Assembly (NCBI GenBank): GCA_029051525.1
Contig: JAIDKG010000039.1
Location: 1 to 35,619 of the forward strand
DNA: 35,619 bases
From: Muribaculaceae bacterium
GTDB lineage: Bacteria > Bacteroidota > Bacteroidia > Bacteroidales > Muribaculaceae
Direction: 5' to 3'
Shown one piece after another: positions 7,702-16,959 of this stretch; position 1 is the first letter of the stretch, and each line of letters opens with the position of its first letter. The position numbers and the translations under genes were made by a program. Under the pieces are notes generated by a model. That model had not been told where the DNA came from and searched no databases. It worked only from the letters and a program-made list of their open reading frames with translations.

Positions 7702-9729
7702 TTACCAGATGATTACTCTTTCCTCCTCGGGACGGAACATCGGGTCGCCCTCGGTGATGCCGAAAGCCTCGAAGAAGGGAGCGATATTGCGGAGCGACAC
7801 ATTCACACGATTGCGGCCCAGCGAGTGGGGGTCGATCTTGGTGAGGCGTGCTATCTCCTCGTCGCGGATATTGCCTGCCCATAGACCTGCATAAGCCAGA
7901 TAGAAGCGCTGCAGGGGGGTAAGGCCGTCGATCACTGCGGGCTCTTCGCCATTGAGCGAATCCTGATATGCAGTGAGTGCCACGCGCAGACCACCCTGGT
8001 CGGCGATATTCTCACCGAGGGTGAAGCGGCCGTTGGCGAATATGCCGGGGAGCACCTCTACGGCGTCAAACTGTGCAGCCAGTCCATCGGCAAACGCCTT
8101 GAACTTCTCGGCATCCTCCGGAGCCCACCAGTCGTTGAGATTGCCATCCTTGTCGTACTGGCGACCCTGGTCGTCGAAACCGTGGGTCATCTCATGACCG
8201 ATCACCACACCGATGCCGCCATAATTGAGGGCATCATCGGCAGCGAGGTCGAAGTATGGGGGCTGCAGGATAGCGGCCGGGAAACAGATCTCGTTGGTGG
8301 TGGGGTTGTAGTAGGCGTTGACGGTCTGGGGAGTCATAAGCCACTCCTCTTTATCCACGGGTTTGCCGATTTTCTTGTAGTTGTCCATCGTGTACCAGAG
8401 AGTGGCGTTGACCACATTGTCCATATACGACTTAGAGGGGTCGATCTCAATCTCTGAATAATCTTTCCACTTGTCGGGATAACCGATTTTCACCTTGGAA
8501 GTGGCGAGTTTCTCATGAGCGCGTTTCTTGGTATCATCGCTCATCCAGGGGAGGTTGTCGATATGTTTGCCGAGGGCCACGCGAAGATTCTCCACGAGGC
8601 GCTTCATAGCCTCCTTGTTGGCTTCCGGGAAATGCTTCTCCACATAGAGCTGGCCTACAGCCTCGCCAAACATGGAGTTGGGTATTGTCATCGCGGTCTT
8701 CCAGCGGGGTTCCTTCTCGGTCTTGCCCGAGAGGATACGGTCATACAACTCGAAAGAGGCATCAGAGAAATCCTCGCTGAGCACGCCGGTGGCTCCGGCC
8801 ACAGTCTCCATCAGCATGAAGTCGCGGATCTGCTGATCGGTGAGGGTGGGAAGATAGGAATCGATAAACTCCAAGAACTGCTTTGAAGAGACATTGAGTT
8901 TCTCCGGAGCGGGGATGCCGATTGAGGCAAAGTATGTATCCCAGTCGATGTGGGGATAGGCGGCCTTGAAGTCGGCATAGGTGTAGACGTTGTTGCGCAG
9001 GGTGGGAGTGCGGCGCTGCTCGCGGGTCATTTTATGGCGGGCGAACTCTTTCTCCATCTCAATGGCAGTGGTAGCCATGCGTTTGGCATCCTCTTCGCTG
9101 AATCCTGCGAGAGTGCAGATGGTTATGATATACTTCTCATAGGCCGCGAGGATGTTGCGGTTCTCTTCGGTATCCTCCAGATAATAGTCGCGGTCGCCGA
9201 GTCCGAGACCGGTCTCGCCTACGTGCATTATGTGCATGTCGGCATCATTAAAGTCGGAGCCAACGCCGGTGCCGAAGAAAGAGCCACCGATGCGGGCATG
9301 CTGCCAGCCGAGGATGTCATAGAGGTTCGACTTATTGACTGTGCCGATCTTCTCAAGATAGGGCTTGAGGGGAGCCGCTCCCTCGCGGTTGAGCCGCTCT
9401 GTGTCGAGACCCATCTCATAGAGGTCGCTCACCTTCTGGGCGTTGGTGCCTTTCACCTTGGCATCGGGATTATCCTTGAGGTTGGTGATAAGCTCCTTGA
9501 GCTGATCCTTGGCATTGTCGCGCAGATAGTCAAACATGCCATAGCGTGAGTATTCGCCCGTGAGGGGGTGGGACTGCATCCAGCCGCCGCAGGCATACTC
9601 ATAGAAATCGGCTTTCGGATTGGCCTCCTGATTCAGATTGGCCTTGTCGATGCCGTGGCCATTGGTGGCGCCGATTGCCATCATTGGCACACTCATGGCA
9701 GTAGCCATGAGGAAATGTCGAAATTTCAT
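7702..9729 (-). CDS. M13-family zinc metallopeptidase (PepO/neprilysin-like)
   Basis: 675 aa from the ATG at 9729, chosen because MKFRHFLMATAMSVPMMAIGA is a signal peptide; an ATG five codons upstream exists. The zinc site is HEMTH at 512-516 plus E573 in ENIADQGG, 57 residues on as in neprilysins, and ANAYYNPTTNEICFPAAI is the substrate-binding strand. Family members cleave oligopeptides in the periplasm or at the cell surface. It lies 62 nt after the ABC-F gene and 17 nt before aroE on the same strand; the association with aroE seems positional rather than functional. Confidence 0.93.
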   Translation of the reverse strand: MKFRHFLMATAMSVPMMAIGATNGHGIDKANLNQEANPKADFYEYACGGWMQSHPLTGEYSRYGMFDYLRDNAKDQLKELITNLKDNPDAKVKGTNAQKVSDLYEMGLDTERLNREGAAPLKPYLEKIGTVNKSNLYDILGWQHARIGGSFFGTGVGSDFNDADMHIMHVGETGLGLGDRDYYLEDTEENRNILAAYEKYIITICTLAGFSEEDAKRMATTAIEMEKEFARHKMTREQRRTPTLRNNVYTYADFKAAYPHIDWDTYFASIGIPAPEKLNVSSKQFLEFIDSYLPTLTDQQIRDFMLMETVAGATGVLSEDFSDASFELYDRILSGKTEKEPRWKTAMTIPNSMFGEAVGQLYVEKHFPEANKEAMKRLVENLRVALGKHIDNLPWMSDDTKKRAHEKLATSKVKIGYPDKWKDYSEIEIDPSKSYMDNVVNATLWYTMDNYKKIGKPVDKEEWLMTPQTVNAYYNPTTNEICFPAAILQPPYFDLAADDALNYGGIGVVIGHEMTHGFDDQGRQYDKDGNLNDWWAPEDAEKFKAFADGLAAQFDAVEVLPGIFANGRFTLGENIADQGGLRVALTAYQDSLNGEEPAVIDGLTPLQRFYLAYAGLWAGNIRDEEIARLTKIDPHSLGRNRVNVSLRNIAPFFEAFGITEGDPMFRPEEERVIIW

Positions 9730-9791
9730 CTCGTCTTCAATCATTTAGGTTAATATGGTGATTACTAATTTGTGATAATTGATGGGGAAGA

Positions 9792-11768
9792 TTACCGGAG
9801 CTGTTCGAGTTCTTCAGAGGCCTCTTCCCAGCGACTCATGGCGATGTCGAGCTGCTCTTTGCTGTCGGCGTAGTCTTTGAGGGTGGAGTCGCTGCAGTCG
9901 CCGGCACCCATCTTCTCCTCGAGTAGGGCAATTTTCTCTTCGAGTGATGCTATTGATTCTTCGGCCTGTTTGACGGCCTTTTCGGCGCGGCGCAGCACAC
10001 GGTCGCGCTCCTTCTGCTCGGCATAGCTGAGGGGGCGGCCCTCGGATGCTGAGGTTGAGGCAGCAGTAGTCGGCGTAGCGGACTGTGAGGCAGGGGTCGC
10101 CGGGGTGGAGGAGGCCGGATTGTCGGCACTCACCGGGCGTTTCTCGAGTTCGCTGAGTTCGGCGATACGCTTGGAGCGCAGGAAATCGTAGATGCCGCCG
10201 AGGTTCTCTTTCACGCGGCCTCCGCCAAACTCATAGACCTTCTCCACCAGTCCGTCGAGAAACTGACGGTCGTGGCTCACCACAATCACCGTGCCCTCGA
10301 AGTCGCGGATGGCATCCTTCAGTATATCCTTGGTGCGCATGTCGAGATGGTTGGTAGGCTCGTCGAGAATGAGGAGATTCATCGGTTCGAGCAGGAGCTT
10401 GAGCATTGCCAGACGTGTTTTCTCACCTCCGCTCAACACAGCCACCTTCTTATCGATATCCTCTTGTCCAAACATAAAGGCTCCCAGCAGATCGCGGATC
10501 TTGAGGCGGATGTCGCCCACAGCCACACGGTCGATAGTGTCGAATACCGAAATATCCTGATCAAGCATCTGGGCTTGATTCTGGGCGAAATATCCAATCT
10601 TCACATTGTGGCCGATCTTAAGATGGCCTGTGAAAGGAATCTCACCCATGATGCACTTCACGAGGGTAGACTTACCCTCGCCGTTCTTACCCACGAAAGC
10701 CACCTTCTCACCCCGGCGCACGGTAAATTCCGCATGGTCAAACACCTGATGGTCGCCATAAGCCTTGCCGACATTCTCCAGAATGAGCGGGAAATCGCCG
10801 CTGCGCGGAGCTGGGGGAAATTTGAGTCGCAGGCGTGAGTTGTCGACCTCATCCACCTCGATAGGTATTATCTTCTCAAGCTGTTTGATACGGCTCTGCA
10901 CCTGTATGGCCTTGGTGGCCTGATAGCGGAAGCGCTCGATGAAGGCCTTGATGTCGGCTATCTGTTTCTGCTGATTCTCGTAGGCTCGCATCTGCTGCTC
11001 CACGCGTTCCTTGCGCAGTTCGGTAAATCGGGTATAGCTCACCTTATAGTCATAGGTGCGGCCGCAGTTGATTTCAATCGTGCGGTTGGTCACATTATCG
11101 AGAAATGCCCGGTCATGGCTCACCAACAGCACTGCATTGGCCTTGGATGCCAGAAACTGCTCAAGCCATTGAATCGACTCGATGTCGAGATGGTTGGTGG
11201 GCTCGTCGAGAAGCAACAGATCGGGGCGGCGGAGCAGGATTTTTGCAAGTTCGACGCGCATTCGCCAACCACCGGAAAACTCTGATGTGGGTCGTTGGAA
11301 ATCACTTCGTGAGAATCCTAGACCGATAAGAGTTCGCTCGATTTCCGCCTCCATATTGTCGGCTCCATCCATAGCGATGCGTTCGGAAAGGAAGCTGATT
11401 TTCTCGATAAGGGCGACGTATGATTCCGATTCATAATCGGTGCGGTTGGCGAGTTGGGCGTTGAGGCGGTCAAGCTCGTCATGGCGAGCGAGCTGGTCGG
11501 AGAATGCCTTACGGGTCTCATTGATGAGGGTAGTGTCGTCGGATGTGCGCATCTCCTGCGGCAGGTAGCCTACGGTCACATCATTAGGCACCGAAATGCT
11601 TCCCTCCGAAGGGGTCTGCATTCCGGCGATTATCTTGAGGAGAGTGGATTTTCCGGCACCATTCTTACCCACAAGGGCGATACGGTCGGACTTGTTGATC
11701 ACAAACGAAACATCTGTGAAAAGCGGTCGGGCGGAGAATTCCACTCCTAAATTATTGACAGAAACCAT
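9792..11768 (-). CDS. ABC-F family ATPase (Uup/YdiF-like ribosome-associated)
   Basis: 658 aa with two ABC cassettes and no membrane segments. The first has Walker A GKNGAGKST (34-42), signature FSGGW and Walker B LLLLDEPTNHLD. The second has GKNGEGKST, LSGGEKTRLAM and LLILDEPTNHLD. A Lys/Arg-rich linker joins them, and a Ser/Thr/Ala/Pro-rich stretch leads to a C-terminal coiled coil (~residues 580-658), as in Uup/YdiF. ABC-F proteins act on ribosomes to relieve stalling; some confer antibiotic resistance, but nothing here points to a resistance subtype. It is the first gene of the ABC-F, M13, aroE run, with its own promoter at 11848-11879. Confidence 0.93.
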   Translation of the reverse strand: MVSVNNLGVEFSARPLFTDVSFVINKSDRIALVGKNGAGKSTLLKIIAGMQTPSEGSISVPNDVTVGYLPQEMRTSDDTTLINETRKAFSDQLARHDELDRLNAQLANRTDYESESYVALIEKISFLSERIAMDGADNMEAEIERTLIGLGFSRSDFQRPTSEFSGGWRMRVELAKILLRRPDLLLLDEPTNHLDIESIQWLEQFLASKANAVLLVSHDRAFLDNVTNRTIEINCGRTYDYKVSYTRFTELRKERVEQQMRAYENQQKQIADIKAFIERFRYQATKAIQVQSRIKQLEKIIPIEVDEVDNSRLRLKFPPAPRSGDFPLILENVGKAYGDHQVFDHAEFTVRRGEKVAFVGKNGEGKSTLVKCIMGEIPFTGHLKIGHNVKIGYFAQNQAQMLDQDISVFDTIDRVAVGDIRLKIRDLLGAFMFGQEDIDKKVAVLSGGEKTRLAMLKLLLEPMNLLILDEPTNHLDMRTKDILKDAIRDFEGTVIVVSHDRQFLDGLVEKVYEFGGGRVKENLGGIYDFLRSKRIAELSELEKRPVSADNPASSTPATPASQSATPTTAASTSASEGRPLSYAEQKERDRVLRRAEKAVKQAEESIASLEEKIALLEEKMGAGDCSDSTLKDYADSKEQLDIAMSRWEEASEELEQLR

Positions 11769-11847
11769 ATGGTAAACAGTTATATGTCATCACCGGTGAC
11801 GACAGCAGCCGATAACCCCCGTCGTCCTTCCCCGGGATAAATAAATG

Positions 11848-11879
11848 CAAATTTAACAATAAATTCGCACGTGAGCAAA
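11848..11879 (-). promoter_or_regulatory. Bacteroidetes-type promoter for the ABC-F operon
   Basis: On the minus strand TTTG (11879-11876), 20 nt, then TAAATTTG (11855-11848). The predicted start near 11841 gives a leader of about 70 nt before the ATG at 11768. Confidence 0.7.
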
Positions 11880-11950
11880 GTCTCGATGGATGATTAACCT
11901 GATTAACCTGTAGCCGAGGCTATCGCCAATCAATGGAGTAACTTAAGAGC

Positions 11951-12004
11951 CTAATCGACGCCAAGAGTCAGTCGCGGAGCGACTGCACTCTTGGCGTCGA
12001 TTAG
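11951..12004 (-). terminator. Long hairpin downstream of the beta-barrel gene
   Basis: CTAATCGACGCCAAGAGT (11951-11968) pairs with its complement at 11987-12004. The stem continues through CAGTC/GACTG with one bulged base to a small GC loop, over 20 bp in total. It lies 32 nt past the stop of the minus-strand gene at 12036. No U-run follows. The loop end contains a 17-nt palindrome that recurs at 35220-35236. Confidence 0.6.
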
Positions 12005-12035
12005 GTCATTAGTGAGGCGACTGCGCGTATAGGGG

Positions 12036-14345
12036 TCAGAGGCCGTAGCGCGAGGTGTCGACTGTTTTTGCAGCGCGGTCGGTGTATCCTCTGAATCGGT
12101 AGGTGAGGCCGAGGGAAATTACGCGCCGGTAGTAGTTGGCATCCAAGTCGAGATGCTGTGAGTCGAGACGTACTCTCTGTATCGGGGTGAGGGTGCCGAG
12201 CAGGTCATATCCCTTTACTTCAACTGTCAGCGCTTCCTTCAGGAAGGCGGCGGTGATTCCGGCATTTAGCAACCATGTGTGCGGTCGCTCCCAAAGACCT
12301 GCCAAGGAGGGCATCTTATACATCCCGGTCACATTGAGCATTATCTTGGGCGATGTGGAGAGAAGCAGACGGTTGTCGAGCATTACGCTTCCGCCGAAGT
12401 TGCCTTTGTCGAACGACAGAGAATGCCAGTCGCGTGATTTGAAGCGTTCGTAGTTGGCGTTGAGAGTCAGCGTGGAGTATAGACGGCGCCCGATCTCGAA
12501 GGGGATTGTGACGGAAAGGTCATATAAATCGCTGCACTCAATGTTGTACAGCTGATTAATCAGCAGAAGCGATGTGGGTGACTGATATGGCTGGTTGAGG
12601 TAGAAATCGCCGACTCTGTAATAATTGAATGTGGCTACGTATTTATTCCTGAACAGATACATAATAGATGCCACATCATAGATGGCAGGCTTGAGTGCAG
12701 GATTGCCTACTGACACCTGGTAGGGGTTGCTGTAGCTCACATAATCCTGACGCTGCCAGAATGAGGGATATCTGCGGAATCGGCGGTAGCTGGCCTGTAA
12801 GATATGATTTTGGGAGTGATAGTAGGTGACTACGGCTGTAGGGAGAAGTTGAAGGTCGTCATATTGACCCGCTTTATAGTATTCTCCGGCGAGCGAGACA
12901 TTGAAATATAGATGGTTGAAGAGATAGGGTGTCTGGAATCCGCAATATAGGCGGCCGATGTTTTCATCTATATGGGCATCGGAATAGTCGCCCAAGATGT
13001 CGGGGTCGGTCGATATGTTGTCGAGATAGTTGGCATTGCGGGAGAATTCATAATTGCCGCCATATGAGAGAAACCAGCCGCGCCCCAACGGTGAAGTGAG
13101 GTCGAGATACCCCCTCACTTTGTCGATTCTCTGGGTGGATAGACCCCGTAGAGCTTCCTCCTCCTGCGAGATGTCGGTCATCAATTGATTGCGGCGGGTT
13201 TTGAAATTGGTGTATTCCAGTCCGGCACTGATCCCTTTGACATGAGAATAGGAGAGAGTTACGGAGTTCATATTGTTATTGCCCGAATATTCCGAATCAT
13301 AATCACCGTAGATGGAATTGAAGCTATGTTCGGAATTATCAGATTTCGGAGTGAACGCACCGTTCCATGTCAGACCGATGGTGTTGTTGTTGTCCGGACG
13401 GTATTCAAGCGATGTATATACGTTATGACTGTCGGTGTCCTGTTGTGTCTCTGTGACATCGGAAACATCGTAGACTGTGCCATCGACCGAATGCTGACCC
13501 TCTATGACTGCCTTCTGAGTATCGCGGCCCGCTCCGAAAGAATACATCACATTGGCCGATAGTTTCGGCATGGCTGCAAATACCGATGCGCCGAGACTTC
13601 CCGATATGTCATGCCGGTATGAGGCGTTACCTGTGACCTGGCCATTCCATGAATATGCCGACTGGCGGCGCAGCACGACATTTATTACCGAGTTGCTGGT
13701 CTGCCATTTCGGAGATGGGGTGTATATAATCTCCACATTCTCAATCTGGTCGGCCGGAATATTCTTCAGGTAATCCATCAATTGGGAAGTGGAAAGCTGT
13801 GCCTTTCGACCATTCAGATATACCTCGCTTCCGGTGGGTGCGCCGATAAGTGATAGGGTAGTGCCGTCGTTGGAGGTAATCAGCGGCAATTCTGTAAGGA
13901 GCGCATGGGCCGAGGTGGCTACGCTACCGGACAGTATCTCCTTGATATTGTACGACATTATACCATCTTTCATCGTAAGCTGGGGTTTGCGTCCCTTCAC
14001 CACGATTTCCGACAGCGCATTGGCTACGGGATTGAGTGTCAGTCGCATCCCTTCTTCCGATTTCATGAGAGCGGCCACAGCTTCATTGTCCAGCTCTCTC
14101 TCCTCGCAACCGAGATATGACAGCGACAGGAACCAGTGCCGCGACTCGGGGTCGGGGAGTCGGAACAGTCCGTTACGGTCGGTGGTTGTGCTGCTGAGAT
14201 AGGTAGAGTCAGGCAAAGAGTATATCACGCAACTTGCTCCCCGCAGAGGCTTCTCGTTCTCATCAGCGACACTTCCGGCGACATCAGCCATAGCCGGCCA
14301 ACATCCGGCCAACATTAATGCGGAAACTGCTATATATTGTCTCAT
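12036..14345 (-). CDS. Outer membrane beta-barrel protein, TonB-receptor-like with CarboxypepD-like N-domain
   Basis: 769 aa. A signal peptide (MRQYIAVSALMLAGCWPAMA) leads to a carboxypeptidase-regulatory-like beta-sandwich (~22-105: GSVADENEKPLRGASCVIYSL). Then comes a plug-like domain (~120-230: EIVVKGRKPQ ... VYLNGRKAQ ... ENVEIIYTPSPKW) and a long C-terminal barrel rich in alternating aromatic strands. This is the Bacteroidetes OMP_b-brl_3-type architecture. I see no TonB box and no SusD partner. It starts 11 nt after the radical SAM stop, so it appears co-transcribed with the peptide-maturation genes. It may export, import or receive the modified peptide, but such proteins also occur alone, so the link rests on spacing only. 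Confidence 0.88.
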   Translation of the reverse strand: MRQYIAVSALMLAGCWPAMADVAGSVADENEKPLRGASCVIYSLPDSTYLSSTTTDRNGLFRLPDPESRHWFLSLSYLGCEERELDNEAVAALMKSEEGMRLTLNPVANALSEIVVKGRKPQLTMKDGIMSYNIKEILSGSVATSAHALLTELPLITSNDGTTLSLIGAPTGSEVYLNGRKAQLSTSQLMDYLKNIPADQIENVEIIYTPSPKWQTSNSVINVVLRRQSAYSWNGQVTGNASYRHDISGSLGASVFAAMPKLSANVMYSFGAGRDTQKAVIEGQHSVDGTVYDVSDVTETQQDTDSHNVYTSLEYRPDNNNTIGLTWNGAFTPKSDNSEHSFNSIYGDYDSEYSGNNNMNSVTLSYSHVKGISAGLEYTNFKTRRNQLMTDISQEEEALRGLSTQRIDKVRGYLDLTSPLGRGWFLSYGGNYEFSRNANYLDNISTDPDILGDYSDAHIDENIGRLYCGFQTPYLFNHLYFNVSLAGEYYKAGQYDDLQLLPTAVVTYYHSQNHILQASYRRFRRYPSFWQRQDYVSYSNPYQVSVGNPALKPAIYDVASIMYLFRNKYVATFNYYRVGDFYLNQPYQSPTSLLLINQLYNIECSDLYDLSVTIPFEIGRRLYSTLTLNANYERFKSRDWHSLSFDKGNFGGSVMLDNRLLLSTSPKIMLNVTGMYKMPSLAGLWERPHTWLLNAGITAAFLKEALTVEVKGYDLLGTLTPIQRVRLDSQHLDLDANYYRRVISLGLTYRFRGYTDRAAKTVDTSRYGL

Positions 14346-14356
14346 AATTTTTAGTT

Positions 14357-15853
14357 TCAGTAAGTAAAGTTATTGTTAATTTCCGGTGCATAGATACATC
14401 GCGGATCCGGGAAGTCCCAATTATCACTTCCGTAAGCTTTTATTACTTTTACGATACATCTCCTTTTTTTCTTGTTGCACTCTGTAAAATCTTTGCAGTG
14501 AGAACACTGACTTTGACTTCTGAAGATTTTATGTTCCATTGCAAATAATTCCTTTGCTCTAGATGATTGCCAAATTGATTCAATACTCTCCGTTTTTAAA
14601 TCACCTATGATGAAATCAGGGTGCCAGTACAATTGTTCGCACCCTCCAACCTTCCCATCAGGTAATATGAACATATTGTTTTTTAGTAGTCCACATCTGC
14701 CACCTAAAAAACAGGGTGCATCTGGGCCTGCATTTCTCAATTGTTCTTCTAGTGCATTTGTGCTGAATAAGATAGTGCCTTCAAACTGAGCTTGAATGAC
14801 TTCATTTATATATACACTGATTTCTTCTAACTGAGAACGAGATGCTTTTATGTTGTTAAATCGATTAACTGAGTATAGAGAATACTCAGGAATTCGTATT
14901 TCCCAATACACTACATTCTTTAGGGTCGAAATATAGTTCATTAAACTCTTTAGGTTCTCAACGGTTGCGGTATCTTTGGTGAGAATAGTGTTGATTTGAA
15001 TTGAGAAACCAGCGTTTTCTAACCGTTCAATACCCATAACTATATCACGCGCATAGCCCGAGTATGCTCTGATCGTCTTACTGAGAATATTTTCATCAAT
15101 TGAATCTAAAGAAATTTGGATGACATTCTGATAGCCTGTATCCAAAAGGGATGATACAATTCTTTTGTTAATGGGCATCTTTGTGGATATATAGGACGGA
15201 GACATGTCATACTCAACCATGCGTTTGATAAGAATGTTCCAATCTTTACGCATGAATATTTCGCCGCCAATTACATCTATATAGCTAACATTCAGTTTCT
15301 TCGCAGAGTCTATTATTTCCAATGCGCGAGATGTAGTCAGCGGTGTATATGTAGTCTGTTTGTCCGCATAACAATATCCGCAACTTGTTACACAACTCCG
15401 AGTAAGCATCCATAAGATGCTATGAGGGGCTCTGTGTGCCCGGTCATCTGTCAAGTTGATATTTTCCCAATCAAAATCCATTGATGGCATATCAATGTGG
15501 ATAGTGTTACTGTCATGAAATTGAGCGGGAATCAGTACTTTTTTGGGGAATGGAACAGTATAACCTTGCCATTTAGTATAGCATTGTTCATCATTATTCA
15601 GAAACGGCTTGATTATACTCAGGGCAGCTTCTTGTGTAATTCGAAATTTTTGTGAAAGCAACCCTGAGATTTCCTTTATTGAATTAGCTCCATTGAACAA
15701 CGATAAGATTATGGCATGGTATGGATGTATATATCCAATCCAATCTGCGCTTCCTTCATAGATAAGCTTTTTGATTGAATACATACAAACTCTATCCAAA
15801 TCATGTTTGAATTTGTAATTTGGATTTAAAATCCATTTTTCGTCAAGATTCAT
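14357..15853 (-). CDS. Radical SAM/SPASM peptide maturase with PqqD-like N-terminal domain
   Basis: 498 aa from the ATG at 15853; a TTG five codons upstream also opens the frame. Residues ~35-95 (IGYIHPYHAIILSLFNGANS ... ALSIIKPFLNN) look like a PqqD-type winged helix, the RiPP recognition element that binds leader peptides. The radical SAM cluster is CX3CX2C at C154, C158, C161 (SCVTSCGYCYAD). A SPASM domain follows with Cys at about 381, 387, 405, 450, 453, 459, 466 and 486, enough for two auxiliary [4Fe-4S] clusters. SPASM maturases make carbon-sulfur or carbon-carbon crosslinks in ribosomal peptides. The obvious substrate is the four-Cys peptide encoded 304 nt upstream. Base composition is more AT-rich than the flanking housekeeping genes. 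Confidence 0.9.
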   Translation of the reverse strand: MNLDEKWILNPNYKFKHDLDRVCMYSIKKLIYEGSADWIGYIHPYHAIILSLFNGANSIKEISGLLSQKFRITQEAALSIIKPFLNNDEQCYTKWQGYTVPFPKKVLIPAQFHDSNTIHIDMPSMDFDWENINLTDDRAHRAPHSILWMLTRSCVTSCGYCYADKQTTYTPLTTSRALEIIDSAKKLNVSYIDVIGGEIFMRKDWNILIKRMVEYDMSPSYISTKMPINKRIVSSLLDTGYQNVIQISLDSIDENILSKTIRAYSGYARDIVMGIERLENAGFSIQINTILTKDTATVENLKSLMNYISTLKNVVYWEIRIPEYSLYSVNRFNNIKASRSQLEEISVYINEVIQAQFEGTILFSTNALEEQLRNAGPDAPCFLGGRCGLLKNNMFILPDGKVGGCEQLYWHPDFIIGDLKTESIESIWQSSRAKELFAMEHKIFRSQSQCSHCKDFTECNKKKRRCIVKVIKAYGSDNWDFPDPRCIYAPEINNNFTY

Positions 15854-15908
15854 GTTTGTGATTCTCAAACGGCGTGTGCCGACTTTATTGGGATTGTTGG
15901 TTTAAAAA

Positions 15909-16025
15909 GATTACGGAATGAATATTTAGCAAGACAATCAATTCTCAATAATTAGCACAGTGCATCATATTCTCGTGATACAAATTGATAATAATATATG
16001 ACTGGCTAATATTCAATCCGTAATC
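15909..16025. repeat. Imperfect 21/22-bp inverted repeat flanking 74 bp
   Basis: The left arm 15909-15930 (GATTACGGAATGAATATTTAGC) and the right arm 16005-16025 are inverted copies with one mismatch and one indel. They sit in the 304-nt gap between precursor and maturase genes. I see no TAnnTTTG promoter in the enclosed segment in either orientation. The gap otherwise holds AT-rich DNA without a convincing reading frame. Confidence 0.6.
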
Positions 16026-16157
16026 AATTATTTTCACAGGGATTCAATATTATACTAAATAATCGAATATTCAAATATATAAAGTAAATATTGAGAGGAG
16101 TTTAGTCATATCCAAAATATGAAATTGATGGTTGTTGTAACAGCCTGTCTCAAGTTG

Positions 16158-16415
16158 TTATTCCTTAGTTCCAATCGGTGGAATATCGGGAGGGCTTGGA
16201 AGGTCTCCGAGAGCTCTGCCATTGGGACATAAAGTAATCGCTCCGCCATTAGGGCAATATGCGATTGCAGGTGTGCCTGCAGCGCATTCGATTTTGACAG
16301 CAGGACTGATGAGGCAAATATGATTGCCATCGATAGCCAGTCCCCCATGAACCTCCATCAGTTCATACACATCTATTGTGTCGGGGATAAGACTGAGTGC
16401 ATTTTTAGCATCCAT
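16158..16415 (-). CDS. Double-glycine-leader RiPP precursor peptide with four-Cys core
   Basis: 85 aa. The leader ends in YELMEVHGG (residues 17-25) and fits the double-glycine consensus: E at -8, L at -7, hydrophobic V at -4, then GG. The remaining 60 residues hold Cys at 34, 44, 54 and 63, with CPNG-G/R-A-I/L occurring twice (54-60 and 63-69). The tail is Pro-rich (LPSPPDIPPIG). This is the pattern of a substrate for the downstream radical SAM/SPASM enzyme. No C39-peptidase ABC exporter lies in the window, so cleavage and export would rely on a system elsewhere. A good promoter lies at 16515-16545. The exact family is not one I can name. Confidence 0.8.
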   Translation of the reverse strand: MDAKNALSLIPDTIDVYELMEVHGGLAIDGNHICLISPAVKIECAAGTPAIAYCPNGGAITLCPNGRALGDLPSPPDIPPIGTKE

Positions 16416-16514
16416 CTTGTTAAAATTTTAAGTTATTAAACGCAATTGCTCTCTCGTGTACTCATCGATGATATGTGAAAGAGTGGAAACATTATTGATA
16501 AATGTTTACATCTG

Positions 16515-16545
16515 CAAAGTTATATAAAAACATTCGTAATACAAA
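16515..16545 (-). promoter_or_regulatory. Bacteroidetes-type promoter of the peptide cassette
   Basis: On the minus strand TTTG (16545-16542), a 19-nt spacer and TAACTTTG (16522-16515). Predicted start near 16508, about 90 nt before the precursor ATG at 16415. Confidence 0.7.
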
Positions 16546-16806
16546 ATTCTTAACAAAGATTCAACGAATCATTAGAGATGTTTTAGAACATGATTATATA
16601 GCGTAAAATGTTAACATGTGATTGCATTGTTAGATGTGAATCTGGAGTAATGGTAAACATTTTCTTGGATTAATGGCTTTTAAGTTAAATGGTATGAGCG
16701 TTTTTGGGGAATGCTCGAAAGATGATGATGTGGGTATGCACAGACGGCGGCAGTGTGTGCCATTTCTTAAATATTTCTAAATAAAGAGGGAGGAAGTGAA
16801 TGGACG
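16546..16806. other. Spacer between divergent promoters
   Basis: AT-rich DNA between the peptide-cassette promoter and the NlpC/P60 promoter. I see no gene, repeat or strong hairpin in it. Confidence 0.5.
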
Positions 16807-16838
16807 TTTGTGGATGAGGATAAATTTTAGTAATTTTG
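16807..16838 (+). promoter_or_regulatory. Bacteroidetes-type promoter for the NlpC/P60 gene
   Basis: TTTG at 16807-16810, 20 nt, TAATTTTG at 16831-16838. The start near 16845 gives a leader of about 115 nt. Confidence 0.65.
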
Positions 16839-16959
16839 GAATGTAATAAATTTTTCGGGCAACGTTCTCTTCTTCCGATATATTTTGCCCCTCTTTTTAA
16901 CCCAAGAATGATATTCCAGAGTGCATCTCCGATGCGCCCCGAAATATCTATGCTAAGAC

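Noticed and set aside
15909..16025. Promoter inverton or MITE call for the inverted repeat
   Set aside because: No TAnnTTTG box inside in either orientation and no target-site duplication; kept only as an unexplained inverted repeat.
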